A stretch of DNA of 64,000 bases from Balamuthia mandrillaris (lineage: Eukaryota > Discosea > Longamoebia > Balamuthiidae): NCBI GenBank assembly GCA_031835245.1, contig JAVKOQ010000017.1, positions 343,183 through 407,182 on the forward strand, in the 5' to 3' direction. The translations under genes and the position numbers were made by a program. Under the pieces are notes generated by a model. The model was not told the origin of the DNA. It did not search any database and saw only the letters and a program-made list of their open reading frames with translations. Positions 10,971 through 20,809 of the stretch are shown here, piece after piece (positions within the stretch are counted from its first letter, which is position 1; the number at the start of each line of letters is the position of its first letter).

Positions 10971-11038
10971 CAATTGTCAATGTGACGTTATTTAAATAAA
11001 GGTGTATCTTATTTCAAAAAAAAAAAAAAACTCAAAAA

Positions 11039-11083
11039 AGCTTATAATAGGCGTCTTGCAATCAGCTTATAATAGGCGTCTTG
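11039..11083. repeat. Two-copy direct repeat downstream of two convergent genes
   Basis: AGCTTATAATAGGCGTCTTG occurs at 11,039-11,058 and again at 11,064-11,083, separated by 5 nt. It lies between the A15 tract and the stop codon of the Ap4A phosphorylase gene on the other strand. It may act in 3'-end formation; nothing shows this directly. Confidence 0.7.
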
Positions 11084-11088
11084 TAAGT

Positions 11089-12471
11089 TCAGCTCACTTG
11101 ATAAGCAAACCGAGAAAGAACGTTCATAGCTCCCATCTCTTTTAGCAACTCCAACTGAGCGGGTTGTTTGAGGTACCATGAGCCGCTAAAGTTGAGACCG
11201 TTAGCAGAGATGCCTTCCCATTCCTCTTGCTGTCGTGGCACCACCAGCATCCAGTCCTTCGTTATCAGCACGTTGTGAGGGTCGCTGATATCTTCCAGCT
11301 TCACCATATCCTTCTCTTTGTGTACAGCGGATTGACCCTTCTCTTCTTCCCTCTTCTCGCCATCTGCTTCGTCTGGTGGGAGGTGCTGCAAGTGAGTAGG
11401 TCGGTGCTTATGAAGCTTGAGGCCGAGCACAGCAGCCAGCTTATAGTATAGCGCGGAGAGGCGTTTGCCATCTTGGTAGCTGTTCTCAGCCTCCTCGTCC
11501 GCATCCAATGCTGCCCAGTCGGTGGCTCTGCTGATAGACCATGGCAACAAGCAACAACTGTGCTTGAACTTGAACTGAGGAACGGTGAACGGCCTGGTAT
11601 GCGCCTCATCGTCAGCAACAACACAATTCCTAGCTGCCTTTTCTATGTCATCATTGACAGTTGCTCCAGTGGAAGATGACGATGACTTGCTACTGAGAGC
11701 AGCTACAGCAGCTTGCATGATAGGCTTATGAAACGGAACGATGGGAGTACGCTCCGACTGTGGATAGGGGACCACCTGCAGGTGCTTGTGAGGCTGGCTA
11801 GGGCCTGCCTGCTTGCCACAATTGTAGAAACCCAGTCCTTGCAGCTCGCATACGACCCGCCACAGCACGGTCATATCCTTGGCTGAGGGACACTCCACCT
11901 GCGGTCTAAAGCTGGTTGTCACGATGAGGACGTGGTTGTCCATCACGTTGAACTTGTTGAGGAGGAGGGCGTAGGAGCCCTGTGTTAAACCTGGTGGACA
12001 CAGAGGAGGCCATAGTATGTGAAGGTCCTCTTCGTAGGGTGGGAGGAAGGGGTCCTTCTGGATGATGGTGGAGGAGAAGGCCTGTGGGCGTTCTGTTGTT
12101 TCTGAGGCCTTCTTCACTCTGATGGAGTGCTTCATGGTCTTCAGTAACACAAAACAAGAGAAGCAGCGGGAGAGGGAGAGGCAGAGGGAGAGAGAGAAAG
12201 AGGAGGAGGAGGAGGAGGAGGAGGAGGAGGAGGAGGAGGAGGAGGAGGAGGAGGAGGAGGAGGAGGAGGAGGAGAAAAAAAGAGAGACAGGTACCTCGAT
12301 GCCAGTGCTCTCTTCCAGCAAGATGTGTTCGTTGGAGCGGATGGTGTGCAGTGCCCCACTGGCTTTTGCTTTCTTGCTCCTCTGTGCAACTATGTCCAAC
12401 AAGGAGGATGAGCGGTGGCTGTTTTCAGCGCTGTCGCACCCATCCGCAGCCCCACCACCGCGGCGTAACAT
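11089..12471 (-). CDS. Ap4A phosphorylase / ATP adenylyltransferase
   Basis: Exons 12471-12295 and 12138-11089 give 408 aa. Landmarks are FLPPYEEDLHI, LLNKFNVMDNHVLIVTT and the HIT-superfamily active site GPSQPHKHLQVVP, with DISDPHNVLITKDWMLVVPR near the C-terminus, all as in yeast APA1/APA2. These enzymes split Ap4A with phosphate to ATP and ADP through a His-linked nucleotide intermediate. The start is the first ATG; an open but ATG-less frame precedes it. The intron holds a (GAG)n run on the + strand, so reading through it gives a false poly-Ser segment. Splicing removes this and keeps phase 0. The C-terminal domain has a ~35-residue Lys/Glu insert. Confidence 0.9.
   Translation of the reverse strand: MLRRGGGAADGCDSAENSHRSSSLLDIVAQRSKKAKASGALHTIRSNEHILLEESTGIEVPVSLFFSSSSSSSSSSSSSSSSSSSSSSSSSFSLSLCLSLSRCFSCFVLLKTMKHSIRVKKASETTERPQAFSSTIIQKDPFLPPYEEDLHILWPPLCPPGLTQGSYALLLNKFNVMDNHVLIVTTSFRPQVECPSAKDMTVLWRVVCELQGLGFYNCGKQAGPSQPHKHLQVVPYPQSERTPIVPFHKPIMQAAVAALSSKSSSSSTGATVNDDIEKAARNCVVADDEAHTRPFTVPQFKFKHSCCLLPWSISRATDWAALDADEEAENSYQDGKRLSALYYKLAAVLGLKLHKHRPTHLQHLPPDEADGEKREEEKGQSAVHKEKDMVKLEDISDPHNVLITKDWMLVVPRQQEEWEGISANGLNFSGSWYLKQPAQLELLKEMGAMNVLSRFAYQVS
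12200..12275. repeat. (GAG)n trinucleotide run within an intron
   Basis: About 25 uninterrupted GAG units lie inside the single intron of the Ap4A phosphorylase gene. The sense strand reads CTC repeats, that is, pyrimidine. Confidence 0.95.
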
Positions 12472-12783
12472 CGTGTTTTGTTCCCTCCAAACCCTGTCAC
12501 TCCCTCCCACTTGTTGCTATTCGGTTGTTTCGATTTTTGGTTGGTAGATCAGTCCGATCATGTTGCTTCGCAACCAAATATTTCCAGTAAAGCTTTGTTT
12601 GGAAGATATCTCATTTTGTGTTAATCAATAGGGGGGGTATGGCTCGTTCCCTTTGGAATTTTCGTGCGATAGGTCTGAAGGGAAAAGTGTTTCGTGGGGG
12701 GAAGGGGTGCGCTTCTATTTAAAATGGCCGCCCCTTGCGAAGCGGTGTAACAAGAAGAAGAAGAAGAGCTCAAACAACCGAAA

Positions 12784-13053
12784 ATGACACACAACAACAG
12801 TTACTGCGGCCACAACAACGACAAGGACAGCAGCTTTGGGGGAGGGAGCAGTTGGAGAAGGACACGGCGCTCAAGAGCAGAACGTGCAACATTAGCAGCA
12901 GAAGCTGAAGGAGGATTCGCCGTCGCGGCATGTACAAATGGAAGGAAGGACGAACGACTAGCGTTCCAGCAACAACCACCAGCGTTCGAGCTGCGGTTCG
13001 ACATTGGCATTTGGCCCTTTTGTAATGTAGTTAATAGAAAAACAAGGCAGTAG
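12784..13053 (+). CDS. Possible small protein, 89 aa
   Basis: An ATG-initiated frame with N-terminal Asn/His-rich and central Ser/Arg/Ala-rich sequence. Upstream, TTCTATTTAAAATGG around 12,714 could be a TATA-like element, and the frame stands divergent to the Ap4A phosphorylase gene. There is no homology, no intron and no conserved motif, so this may be a chance frame within a transcribed leader. The ~310 bp before it (12,472-12,783) hold no other supported feature. Confidence 0.3.
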   Translation: MTHNNSYCGHNNDKDSSFGGGSSWRRTRRSRAERATLAAEAEGGFAVAACTNGRKDERLAFQQQPPAFELRFDIGIWPFCNVVNRKTRQ

Positions 13054-13115
13054 TGTTGTTGTGTAATCTCGTTAGCATCGAAGTGGAAATAAAAGGCGTA
13101 GTAGGCGTGTGTGAA

Positions 13116-14928
13116 CTAGTAAAAGGCAGTGTCAGTGGTGTAATGCCTCTCTACTTTTCTGAAATGGCCTTGTTTGCCCATCTCCCACAAAAAGTAGTCC
13201 AAAAGCATGGCATTGAGTTGGATGGGTTGGCCTCCTTCTGCTCCACTCTTTGCCTTCCACAGCTTTACGATCTCCTCGCAAGCATGGATGGCAACGCAAC
13301 GCAGTTCCACTTCTCGGTCTCCAGGCTTCAATACTGTTTTATGATCCACGTGTGCTGCCAGTTCTTCACTGAGTTCCAAAACTCCATACTACAGTGTTAT
13401 TAAAAAAAACGCAATGCGTGTGGTAAGTGATGGATCATCATCGTCCATATGATGAAAAGAAAAAAGACACAACCTCGCGAAGGACTGCTGGAATGACATT
13501 GTCAGAGAATATAGTGAGCTCTGTCACATCAGCAAAAAGGAAAGCGGGCTCCTTCTCCTGTTAAAACAACCAAATAATAAGGATCACTTCAACTGGTAAT
13601 CTTCGTAGGAATAGAGAGAACACCACCAACCCCCAATTGCCGAAATAAGTCAGCAGCCAAAAGTTGCGCCTTTTTGAGAATGTAAACATCTTGTCCGTTG
13701 TACGTAGCCACGTCCCTAAACGCAGGAAAAGTGTTTGCCAAGGATTCCACTAGTTGTGCAGCGGTGCATCCCTCCGTCTGTCTCACAAAGTCAAGTACCC
13801 ACTGGCCAAGTCCTTCCTTAAAGCCTTTCGCCAGGAGAATTGTTCCCGTTTCGTTCATAACCTACATCATATAGTGTGGTTGCCACGCTTTGAGTTTGAG
13901 GTGGAAATGGCGACACGGATAGTGAGGACCAGCACAACAAACCCTTTGGATGGTTTCAGCGAGGGGTACAAGGGCAGTTGGCGAGGACACGAAGAAAACA
14001 GCCTCTTTGAGTTCCTTTTCCTCTTGCAATTTGAGGTCGAATAAGTTGGCAACCTGCCCTACATCCATCTTTTGAAGAAATGTGCTATCAAGTTTGTCTC
14101 TTTGTACCGAAGAAGAAGAAGAAGAAGAAGAAGAAGAAGAAGAAGAAGAAGAAGAAGAAGAAGAAGAAGAAGAAGAAGAAGAAGAAGAAGAAGAACAAGA
14201 ACAAGAACAAGAACAAGAAGAACAAGAACAAGAAGAACAAGAAGAACAAGAACAAGAAGAACAAGAAGAACGAAGAAAGAAGAACGAAGAAGAACGAAGA
14301 ACGAAACGAAGAAGAATGAAGAAGAAGAAGAAGAAGAAAAGAAAAAGTGTAAAGTTAGTAACACCTCGAGCATAGAAAACCAGCAACAGCATGAGGTTCC
14401 GCACCCAGAAATATGCATGCTCAGCACACCTCGAATGATCGTCTGGTATGCGCCCTGTTAGCGTTTGCATTCGAATAAGTGACCGTTGGAATGTAAACAA
14501 GCAAAAGGAGGGGATGAAAGGCAAGGTGGGCATGTTAATACAGAGTGACAGTGCTTGTGCAAAACGTGTCGAAAGCCACTGCCAAAGTTCAACAAGTCAA
14601 GCAAGGCCCAGAGGTTCACCTCATCTTGTAAGCTGTCGACCTGGAGTGGAAACCTGTGTGGCTTAAATTCGGTGACCTTTGCTAAAAGTAAAAGTGACAA
14701 AAAAAAGGGGGGGGGGGTGAGGAAAGAGAGGGTGGAAGAAACGAAGGGAAACACGGCAAAAAAAAATAAAGGGGGAGGGAGGGACAACAAACCAAGGTCC
14801 AGCTTCTCCACGAAAGACTCCAAGCCGACACGTTTTATGTGCACGTCGCGAGCATGGCTGGCCACGTACTCTGCCGACTGTTTCACCTTGTGCAAAATGG
14901 TCGCACCACCACCTGATGGGTCCTCCAT
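13116..14928 (-). CDS. QNG1: Queuosine 5'-phosphate N-glycosylase/hydrolase (Qng1, DUF2419)
   Basis: Seven exons: 14928-14793, 14681-14542, 14454-14365, 14068-13943, 13861-13631, 13557-13474, 13388-13116; 359 aa against ~341 in human C9orf64. Family blocks in order are EVNLWALLDLLNFGSGFR (the active-site region), GAYQTIIRGVLSMHISG, VMNETGTILLAKG, FPAFRDVATYNGQDVYILKKAQ, LTIFSDNVIPAVL, GDREVELR and LDYFLWEM. The enzyme frees queuine for salvage into tRNA; an organism with it takes queuine from food or bacteria. Intron 3 contains a long (GAA)n-type tract. Exon 3 is Cys-rich (GCGTSCCCW), unlike family members I know. A run of ~12 C on the sense strand stands directly before the start codon. Confidence 0.93.
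14108..14330. repeat. (GAA)n expanding into GAACAA/GAACGAA repeats
   Basis: Roughly 30 GAA units from 14,108, then a degenerate zone of AAGAACAAG and AAGAACGAA units. It lies wholly in intron 3 of the Qng1 gene; the sense strand is TTC-rich. Confidence 0.95.
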
Positions 14929-15085
14929 TGGGGGGGGGGGGCTTCAAATCTTTCTTCTTCTTCTGTTGTTGGGTTGAAAATTTTCCAAGAAAAGAGAGCG
15001 AGGAGGAGTTCGGCAAAAAGCGAAAACCAAAGCAAGTAGCAGAACACGTAGGAGCGGCCACCACGGACGGGGAACAGCCCAAAAT

Positions 15086-18000
15086 ATGCCAGAGTACATG
15101 TTGAGAGGGATACCAGTGCGGTTCCCGTTCGAAGCCTACCCCTGCCAGCTGCTCTACATGGAGAGGGTCATACAAAGCCTCCAAGAGGTCTGGTCTTTGT
15201 GTTTTCTTCTTTTTTATTTTGGGGTTTGCTGACTTGGTGTGCTTGTGTGCTGCTCTCCTTTCCTGTGGTACCCCTTTTTGCCATGTTAAAACGAGCCAGG
15301 GCAAAAATGCACTGTTGGAGAGTCCTACTGGCACCGGCAAGACGTTGTGCCTGCTTTGTGCCACGCTTGGGTGGCGTGAGGCTTGGATAGAACAACAACA
15401 GGCCCAAAGAAGAGCGGCGCAGGTTAGCTACGACGACAGAGGCACTGCAGGAGGAGAAACGTTGGCTGTAGGTTATGACCACAGCGAGCTGAGCGCATTG
15501 CAGGGTGGATCAACCAGCAATAACAACTTTCATGAACATTCGGGAGAGAGCTGCGATGGTGGTTTCTCCTCTTCGCCAGTGCCAAAGCGTTTGTTGGATG
15601 AGGAAAGGTTGCGAAGGGCTCCGCGCATTATCTATTCCTCTAGAACGCATAGCCAGCTTTCCCAAGTGGTTAAAGAGCTAAAAAATACCAGTTACAGGTT
15701 ACGTTTGCTTTGGAGTTTGTTTTCGTTTTTTATCGTCGTTAGTTCGTAGTCGGATCAAAAAATCGTCATCTTCGTTAACTGCTTGTGTTTTCTTCTCTGC
15801 TCACCAAACAGGCCCAAGATGTGTATTCTAGGCAGCCGTAAGCAAATGTGCATTCACCCACAGGTGTCACTGGCCCCGGGAGACTTTAGGGACCACAAAT
15901 GTCGCTCCTTGGTTTCCTCTGGTAGTTGCAACTACTTTAACAACGTGAAAGGTCTGTTTCCTCTTTCCTCTTTCTCTCCCTCTATTGCTCCTTCATGATG
16001 AAACGCCGGATGAAAAATAACAAACCCAAAAATGACAGAAAACATTGGCCTAGGACAGGATATAGCGGATATCGAAGACCTGGTTCGTATCGGCCATTAC
16101 CACGAAGTGTGCCCTTATTACCTTTCGAGAGAATTAGAACACTCGGCAGATATCGTTTTTGCTCCTTATAATTATCTCATTGACCCAGCCATTCGTCGTT
16201 CCCTTGGAATCGATCTTCACAACACCATACTCGTCTTTGATGAAGCTCACAATTTGGTTTGCATTACTTTCTTCTAACTGTCGTTATGTGGCATTTACTC
16301 ACAATGATTCTATCGTTCCAACAGGAATCAATATGTGAAGAAGTAGCGTCGCTTGATTTTCGAGTATCTGATTTGCAGCAAGCCATTAAAGAACTTGACA
16401 TTTGCATTAGCGCTGTTTCTCGGTCAAATTATGTGGGAGAATCTGACAAGGGCGAACTGCTTCGCGTTCAGCGTGTGTTTTCTCATCTCTTCCCTTCTCT
16501 CCATGCCTCTGTTTGTTTGCTTGTTTGCTTGTTTGCTTGTTTGTTTGTTTGTTTACTTAGATTTGGGTAACAGGGTTTTTTGGAAAGCTCATTCAAGAAA
16601 TACAGTTGATACGCCTGCCCAGTGGAGAGCAAAAAGGACTAACCATGCCAGGTGACTTCATCTATGAACTTTTAGAGAAGGTACAAACGCGCATTTCTTA
16701 ATGTAATGTGAAACGTAAACATATTGCTCCAACAGGTTGAAATCACGGATAATGAAACTGCCGATCTTTTTGTTCACATTCTTGAGAAGGCCACCGCTGA
16801 CCTTGCTGAAGGTATGTGTTTAATTTCCGTATTCTATTTTAACTAAGATTGTACATTTCACTTATTAGATGACGACTTGAGCTCAGCCAAGAAGACTTCA
16901 GTGCTCAAGCAATTCAACGATTGTCTCAAAACTTTATATCGCGATGCATCCAGAAACGATTTTCGGGAATGCTTCAAGGTTATTCTAAAATACTGGAATT
17001 AATATTCAAATCTTTACATCGCACTAACACTATCTTACTGACCAGGTTCATGTGCATGTCGGTAGCCAGCCAACTGCTGGACCTGGAAACCGTTTCAACC
17101 GCTTAAATCGTGTGCAAACCCTCTACTCTACTGCCGATCTAACCAACTAATAACGGAAATTAAATTTTAAAAATATTTGCAGAGCGCACTCTCAGTTGCT
17201 GGTGTTTCAGTGCAGGAGTGGCAATGCGCGATCTAATTGGGCAAGGAGTGAGGAATGTCATTGTCACAAGCGGCACATTGGCTCCCTTGGACTTTACAGC
17301 CCAAGAATTAACTCTGTGCGTACAAACATTCTCATTCCCCACCAACAATCGAGTACTCATATTCTTACTTGATCCCGCTTTGCCTTCAATATTTAGCCCA
17401 TTTCCCATACGGCTAGAAAACAAGCATGTTATCCAGTCATCCCAAATTTTTGTAGGCATATTGGGCGCTGGCCCGTCTGGTTATCCTCTGAACTCCTCTT
17501 TCAAGACGAGGGCTGCTGACGAATATAAACGATCTCTTGGCGAAGCTTTAGGTAAGTCTCGTTCCTGCCGTTCGCTCTTCATCCTCAAGCTGTACATAGG
17601 GGCGCGCTTACCAATGATAACTATGTACTGAAAATAGCAAATTTTTCACGGATTGTACCGAACGGTTTACTAGTATTCTTTCCTTCCTATTCTGTGCTGA
17701 GCTCGTGTGTTGAATACTGGAAAGGTGCCAGAGCGGTAAGATTGTGGCAGTGTGATATTTTGCTCATTGCGTTGTTTTTTTTTTTTCTTTTTTGAGAAAA
17801 ATTGTTTATTTGAGTCTTTTTATGTTCGTTATTGTGTTTCTTTTAACCTCTTGACTCACTTTATGTATATTGGCCAACAGACCAGCACCGACTCGAATAG
17901 CATTTGGTCAAGAATTACTAAGTATAAGCAGCCTGTGATGGAACCTCGAGAATCCTTCCAGTTCAATTTGGTTTGTAAAAGCAGGCCAACAACATTCGAC

Positions 18001-19823
18001 CTGCATAGTCTAATCTTTCTTCTGGATTGCTTCACCTTAAAGGCTATGGAGGACTATTACAGTAAGGTAGCGGACGAGGAAAGCGGCGGGGCTGTTTTCT
18101 TTGCTGTTTGCAGAGGAAAAGTCTCGGAAGGGTTAGACTTTGCTGATAACAATGGAAGAGCCGTGGTGGTGACGGGCCTGCCTTTCCCATCTCTCTACGA
18201 CGCAAGAGTTGAGCTCAAACGCATCTTTCTTGACGAGAAACAACGAGCTGCTGGCGGTCACGTATGACATGTTCCCTGTCTTTCCTATCCTGTGGCTTTC
18301 ATCTTTTTTTGCTGATGAATTATATAACCTAGTGTTTAGGTGGCAAAGCATGGTATACCCAACAAGCATCTCGCGCTGTAAACCAAGCAGTGGGAAGGGT
18401 CATTCGGCATAACAGAGACTATGGTGCTATCCTTTTGTGCGATGAACGGTTTTCGTACCCTGTTAACTTATGTGGGCTATCCGCGTGGTTGCGACCCTGC
18501 TGTCGCAGCTACTCCTCGTTTGGGGAGGCAGCTCTTGCCCTTAACCGATTTTTTCAAAGCATCACAGACAATCCACATGTTATGCTGAAGCCCACGTCTG
18601 CAAATGATGCGTCTTCATTTTCCTCTTCTTCTTCCTCTTTAGTAAGCTCTAGCTCTTTCACTCATTTGCCCCAACAGCAGGATTCTAATCTGTTGCTTTC
18701 TTTCTTTCGCTTAGGAGCCATTAGCTGTACCATCATCAACAACCACACCTTCAACACCGAAAAAGCCTTTTCAAACTCCCTTTCGTGCTCCTAGAACTGA
18801 TACCTCTTCATCTTCATCTTCATCTGCTGGTGCAACTCCCCAAAATGCATCTTCATTCCACAATCTTCAAATGGCCAGCCACCCGTTTAACCCTCCCTTA
18901 TCTTCTGTTCAACCCTCTCCTGGTGGAGGAACAAACGACCCAAAAAACAATGCTAGAGCATACATCAGGCAAGTAAAAAGCAGCGTCGCTCCGGAGGAAT
19001 ATAAAGAGTTTCAGGCCATGCTCCGCGATTTCAAGAGCAAGTCGTTGCGTCTTCAAAACTTGATGAGCAAAGCCCAACAATTGTTTTCTACCCCAGAACG
19101 GCGCTCTCTCTTGGTTGACTTTATCACGTTTATTCCGCGCAAACACCAACCCAAGTACCAAGCCATGCTGGACCAATCAGCTCAGGCTGCAGTGTCACCG
19201 CTACCTGCCCCTCCTCTTGGTATGTAAATTTTTTTCCTCCATTACTTGTCCTTTTAAAAAACTAAGCTGTGAGTTTGTATCACCAGTGGCGACAGCCGCC
19301 AGCCCAAAGCGAGGAACAGCGTCTGTAGATCTTATAACGGGACAGAGAAACACGCCCACCAAGAAACCACGCCTACTGCACCCATCCCTACAAAAGAACG
19401 ACAGTCAGCCCTCCGCTAATCCCGCCTCATTGTCCTCCTCCACAAGTACTTCTCTTTCCACGACCACAACAACAGCAATTGCAACAACTTCTACAGATCA
19501 GCCATCATCGTCTACACAGCAGCAAGAGTTCTCTTCCCGAAACTTTTTGCAATGCTCCATTTGTCAGGATGCAGCTGATAGCCCCTCTGCTGCTCGTTGT
19601 GGCCACATTTGTTGTGCTGCATGTTGGCAAAAGTGGCTGAGCACCAAGCTTGAATGCCCTGGTAGCTTTCCTTTATTTTTTGTAAATTTATTTTCTTTTT
19701 TTGTTTTGTTTTGTTTTGTTTTGTTTGTTTTCCATCACCATTCTCACCTTCCTACAAACAGTCTGTCGCAGGAGGACCCGCTTGAAGCAGTTGACCAGAC
19801 TTCATATTTCTATCGGCCCATAA
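15086..19823 (+). CDS. RTEL1: Regulator of telomere elongation helicase 1 (RTEL1)
   Basis: Eighteen exons, ends at 15187, 15300-15697, 15812-15951, 16039-16256, 16325-16472, 16574-16680, 16736-16811, 16869-16978, 17046-17109, 17183-17315, 17397-17551, 17638-17735, 17881-17970, 18043-18256, 18340-18641, 18715-19219, 19287-19661, 19762-19823; about 1098 aa. It has Walker A (SPTGTGKT), an Fe-S cluster region ([10 protein letters not shown]..., [19 protein letters not shown]), [21 protein letters not shown] and QAVGRVIRH: a complete XPD-type 5'-3' helicase that unwinds T-loops and G-quadruplexes. A harmonin-like domain follows (~residues 860-960), then a C-terminal C4C4 RING (CSICQDAAD...[10 protein letters not shown]...CPVCRRR). 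The donor after exon 14 (G|GTCACG) was chosen by phase. Confidence 0.94.
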
Positions 19824-19933
19824 CTTGTGTTCCCTTCTTTTGCAATTTTTTTTGAAAAAAAAATGAGAAAGGAAACAACAACTTCTCTTTCGAAAAAGAG
19901 GAAGGGCTAAGCATTTATCGTGGAAAGCACAAG

Positions 19934-20629
19934 TTACAGAGCACAGGCCTGGCGTACTAAGTCGACTTCTCCCAGCATGTTTTGTATTCGCAGCACCAGC
20001 TGTTTTCGCTCTGCTCTAAGTTCTTCTCCGCCTCTAAGAGCGTCTAACGCTTCCAGCTTCCGCATTAGCTCTTCCGAGAGGCTGAGGCATTGCTTATGCA
20101 CCTCCTTGTCTTCCATGCAGTGCTTACTCTCTGTTAGTTGTTGCTTTTTCCGGTCAATGTTATCGACCTCGCTGCACACTGTTGCTAATATTTGTTCGCC
20201 AGATTTTTGGGTAGGTGGTGCCTCTGCTTCGCTTGCGACAGTGGTTGGGGTTGAGCTTGTGGTCTCTGTGGGTACTCCGTCGAAGAAATTAGAGAGAGCG
20301 ACCTGCAAGATAACAGAGAAAGTCAGCCAGGCAGGTAGGGAACAGTGTTACTGCACCCACCTCAACATTCCCTGCAGCAGCCTTCAAGTAAAAAAGAGCT
20401 GTCTGACGCTCTGCCCCTGTCACATCTATGAAGGCCTCCAAGCCAGCCTGTTCCTCCATGCCAGCCATGCTATGATCTTTGCGCCGGCTTGTTGGTTCAC
20501 TGTCTTCCGCATCTTCTGTCGACACAAAAGGCTAATTCACTCTATTTTTTTGATTGGATGGGGGACCTCTGTGCGTTGGTTCGCTGATGGGATGTTGAAG
20601 ATTGGCAAAGAAAAACTCAGCTGCCACAT
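19934..20629 (-). CDS. UBA-like plus BAG-domain co-chaperone
   Basis: Exons 20531-20361 and 20302-19934 are clear; the 5' end is not. The first exon carries a UBA-like fold of the p47/NSFL1C kind (FIDVTGAERQTALFYLK, AAAGNVEVALSNFFDG). The second ends in a BAG domain: long helices, ELMRKLEALDALRGGEELRA, ERKQLVLRIQNMLGEVD. BAG domains release nucleotide from Hsp70, and UBA-like domains bind ubiquitin or p97 partners, so a link between Hsp70 and degradation is inferred. A start at 20629 (MWQLSFSLP, donor at 20566) keeps phase but needs a 35-nt intron; otherwise ATG 20468 or a further exon upstream is used. With 20629 the protein is 200 aa. Confidence 0.72.
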
Positions 20630-20809
20630 GGTCGTCTGACACTCCAGATTTGCAGACAAGTGTGCTTTGTTCAGTATTTCCCTTACTTTTGCTCTATTTA
20701 TTTATTTTCCTTGTCTCATCATTGCAAGGGTGGCCGCCAAAATTTTAAAAACAGTTTGGTTTCGTCTTCCATTTGTTGTTGCTCTTCTCCACCATCCTCT
20801 CCTAATCTA

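Noticed and set aside
11089-12510. One long open frame of 473 codons with a poly-Ser block
   Set aside because: The block is the (GAG)n run of an intron read through. A GT donor at 12,294 and AG at 12,139-12,140 restore the enzyme without it, and the first ATG is at 12,471.
14072-14461. Poly-Arg, poly-Lys and poly-Glu frames of ~80-130 codons
   Set aside because: All three frames of a (GAA)n repeat stay open; the tract is an intron of the Qng1 gene on the other strand.
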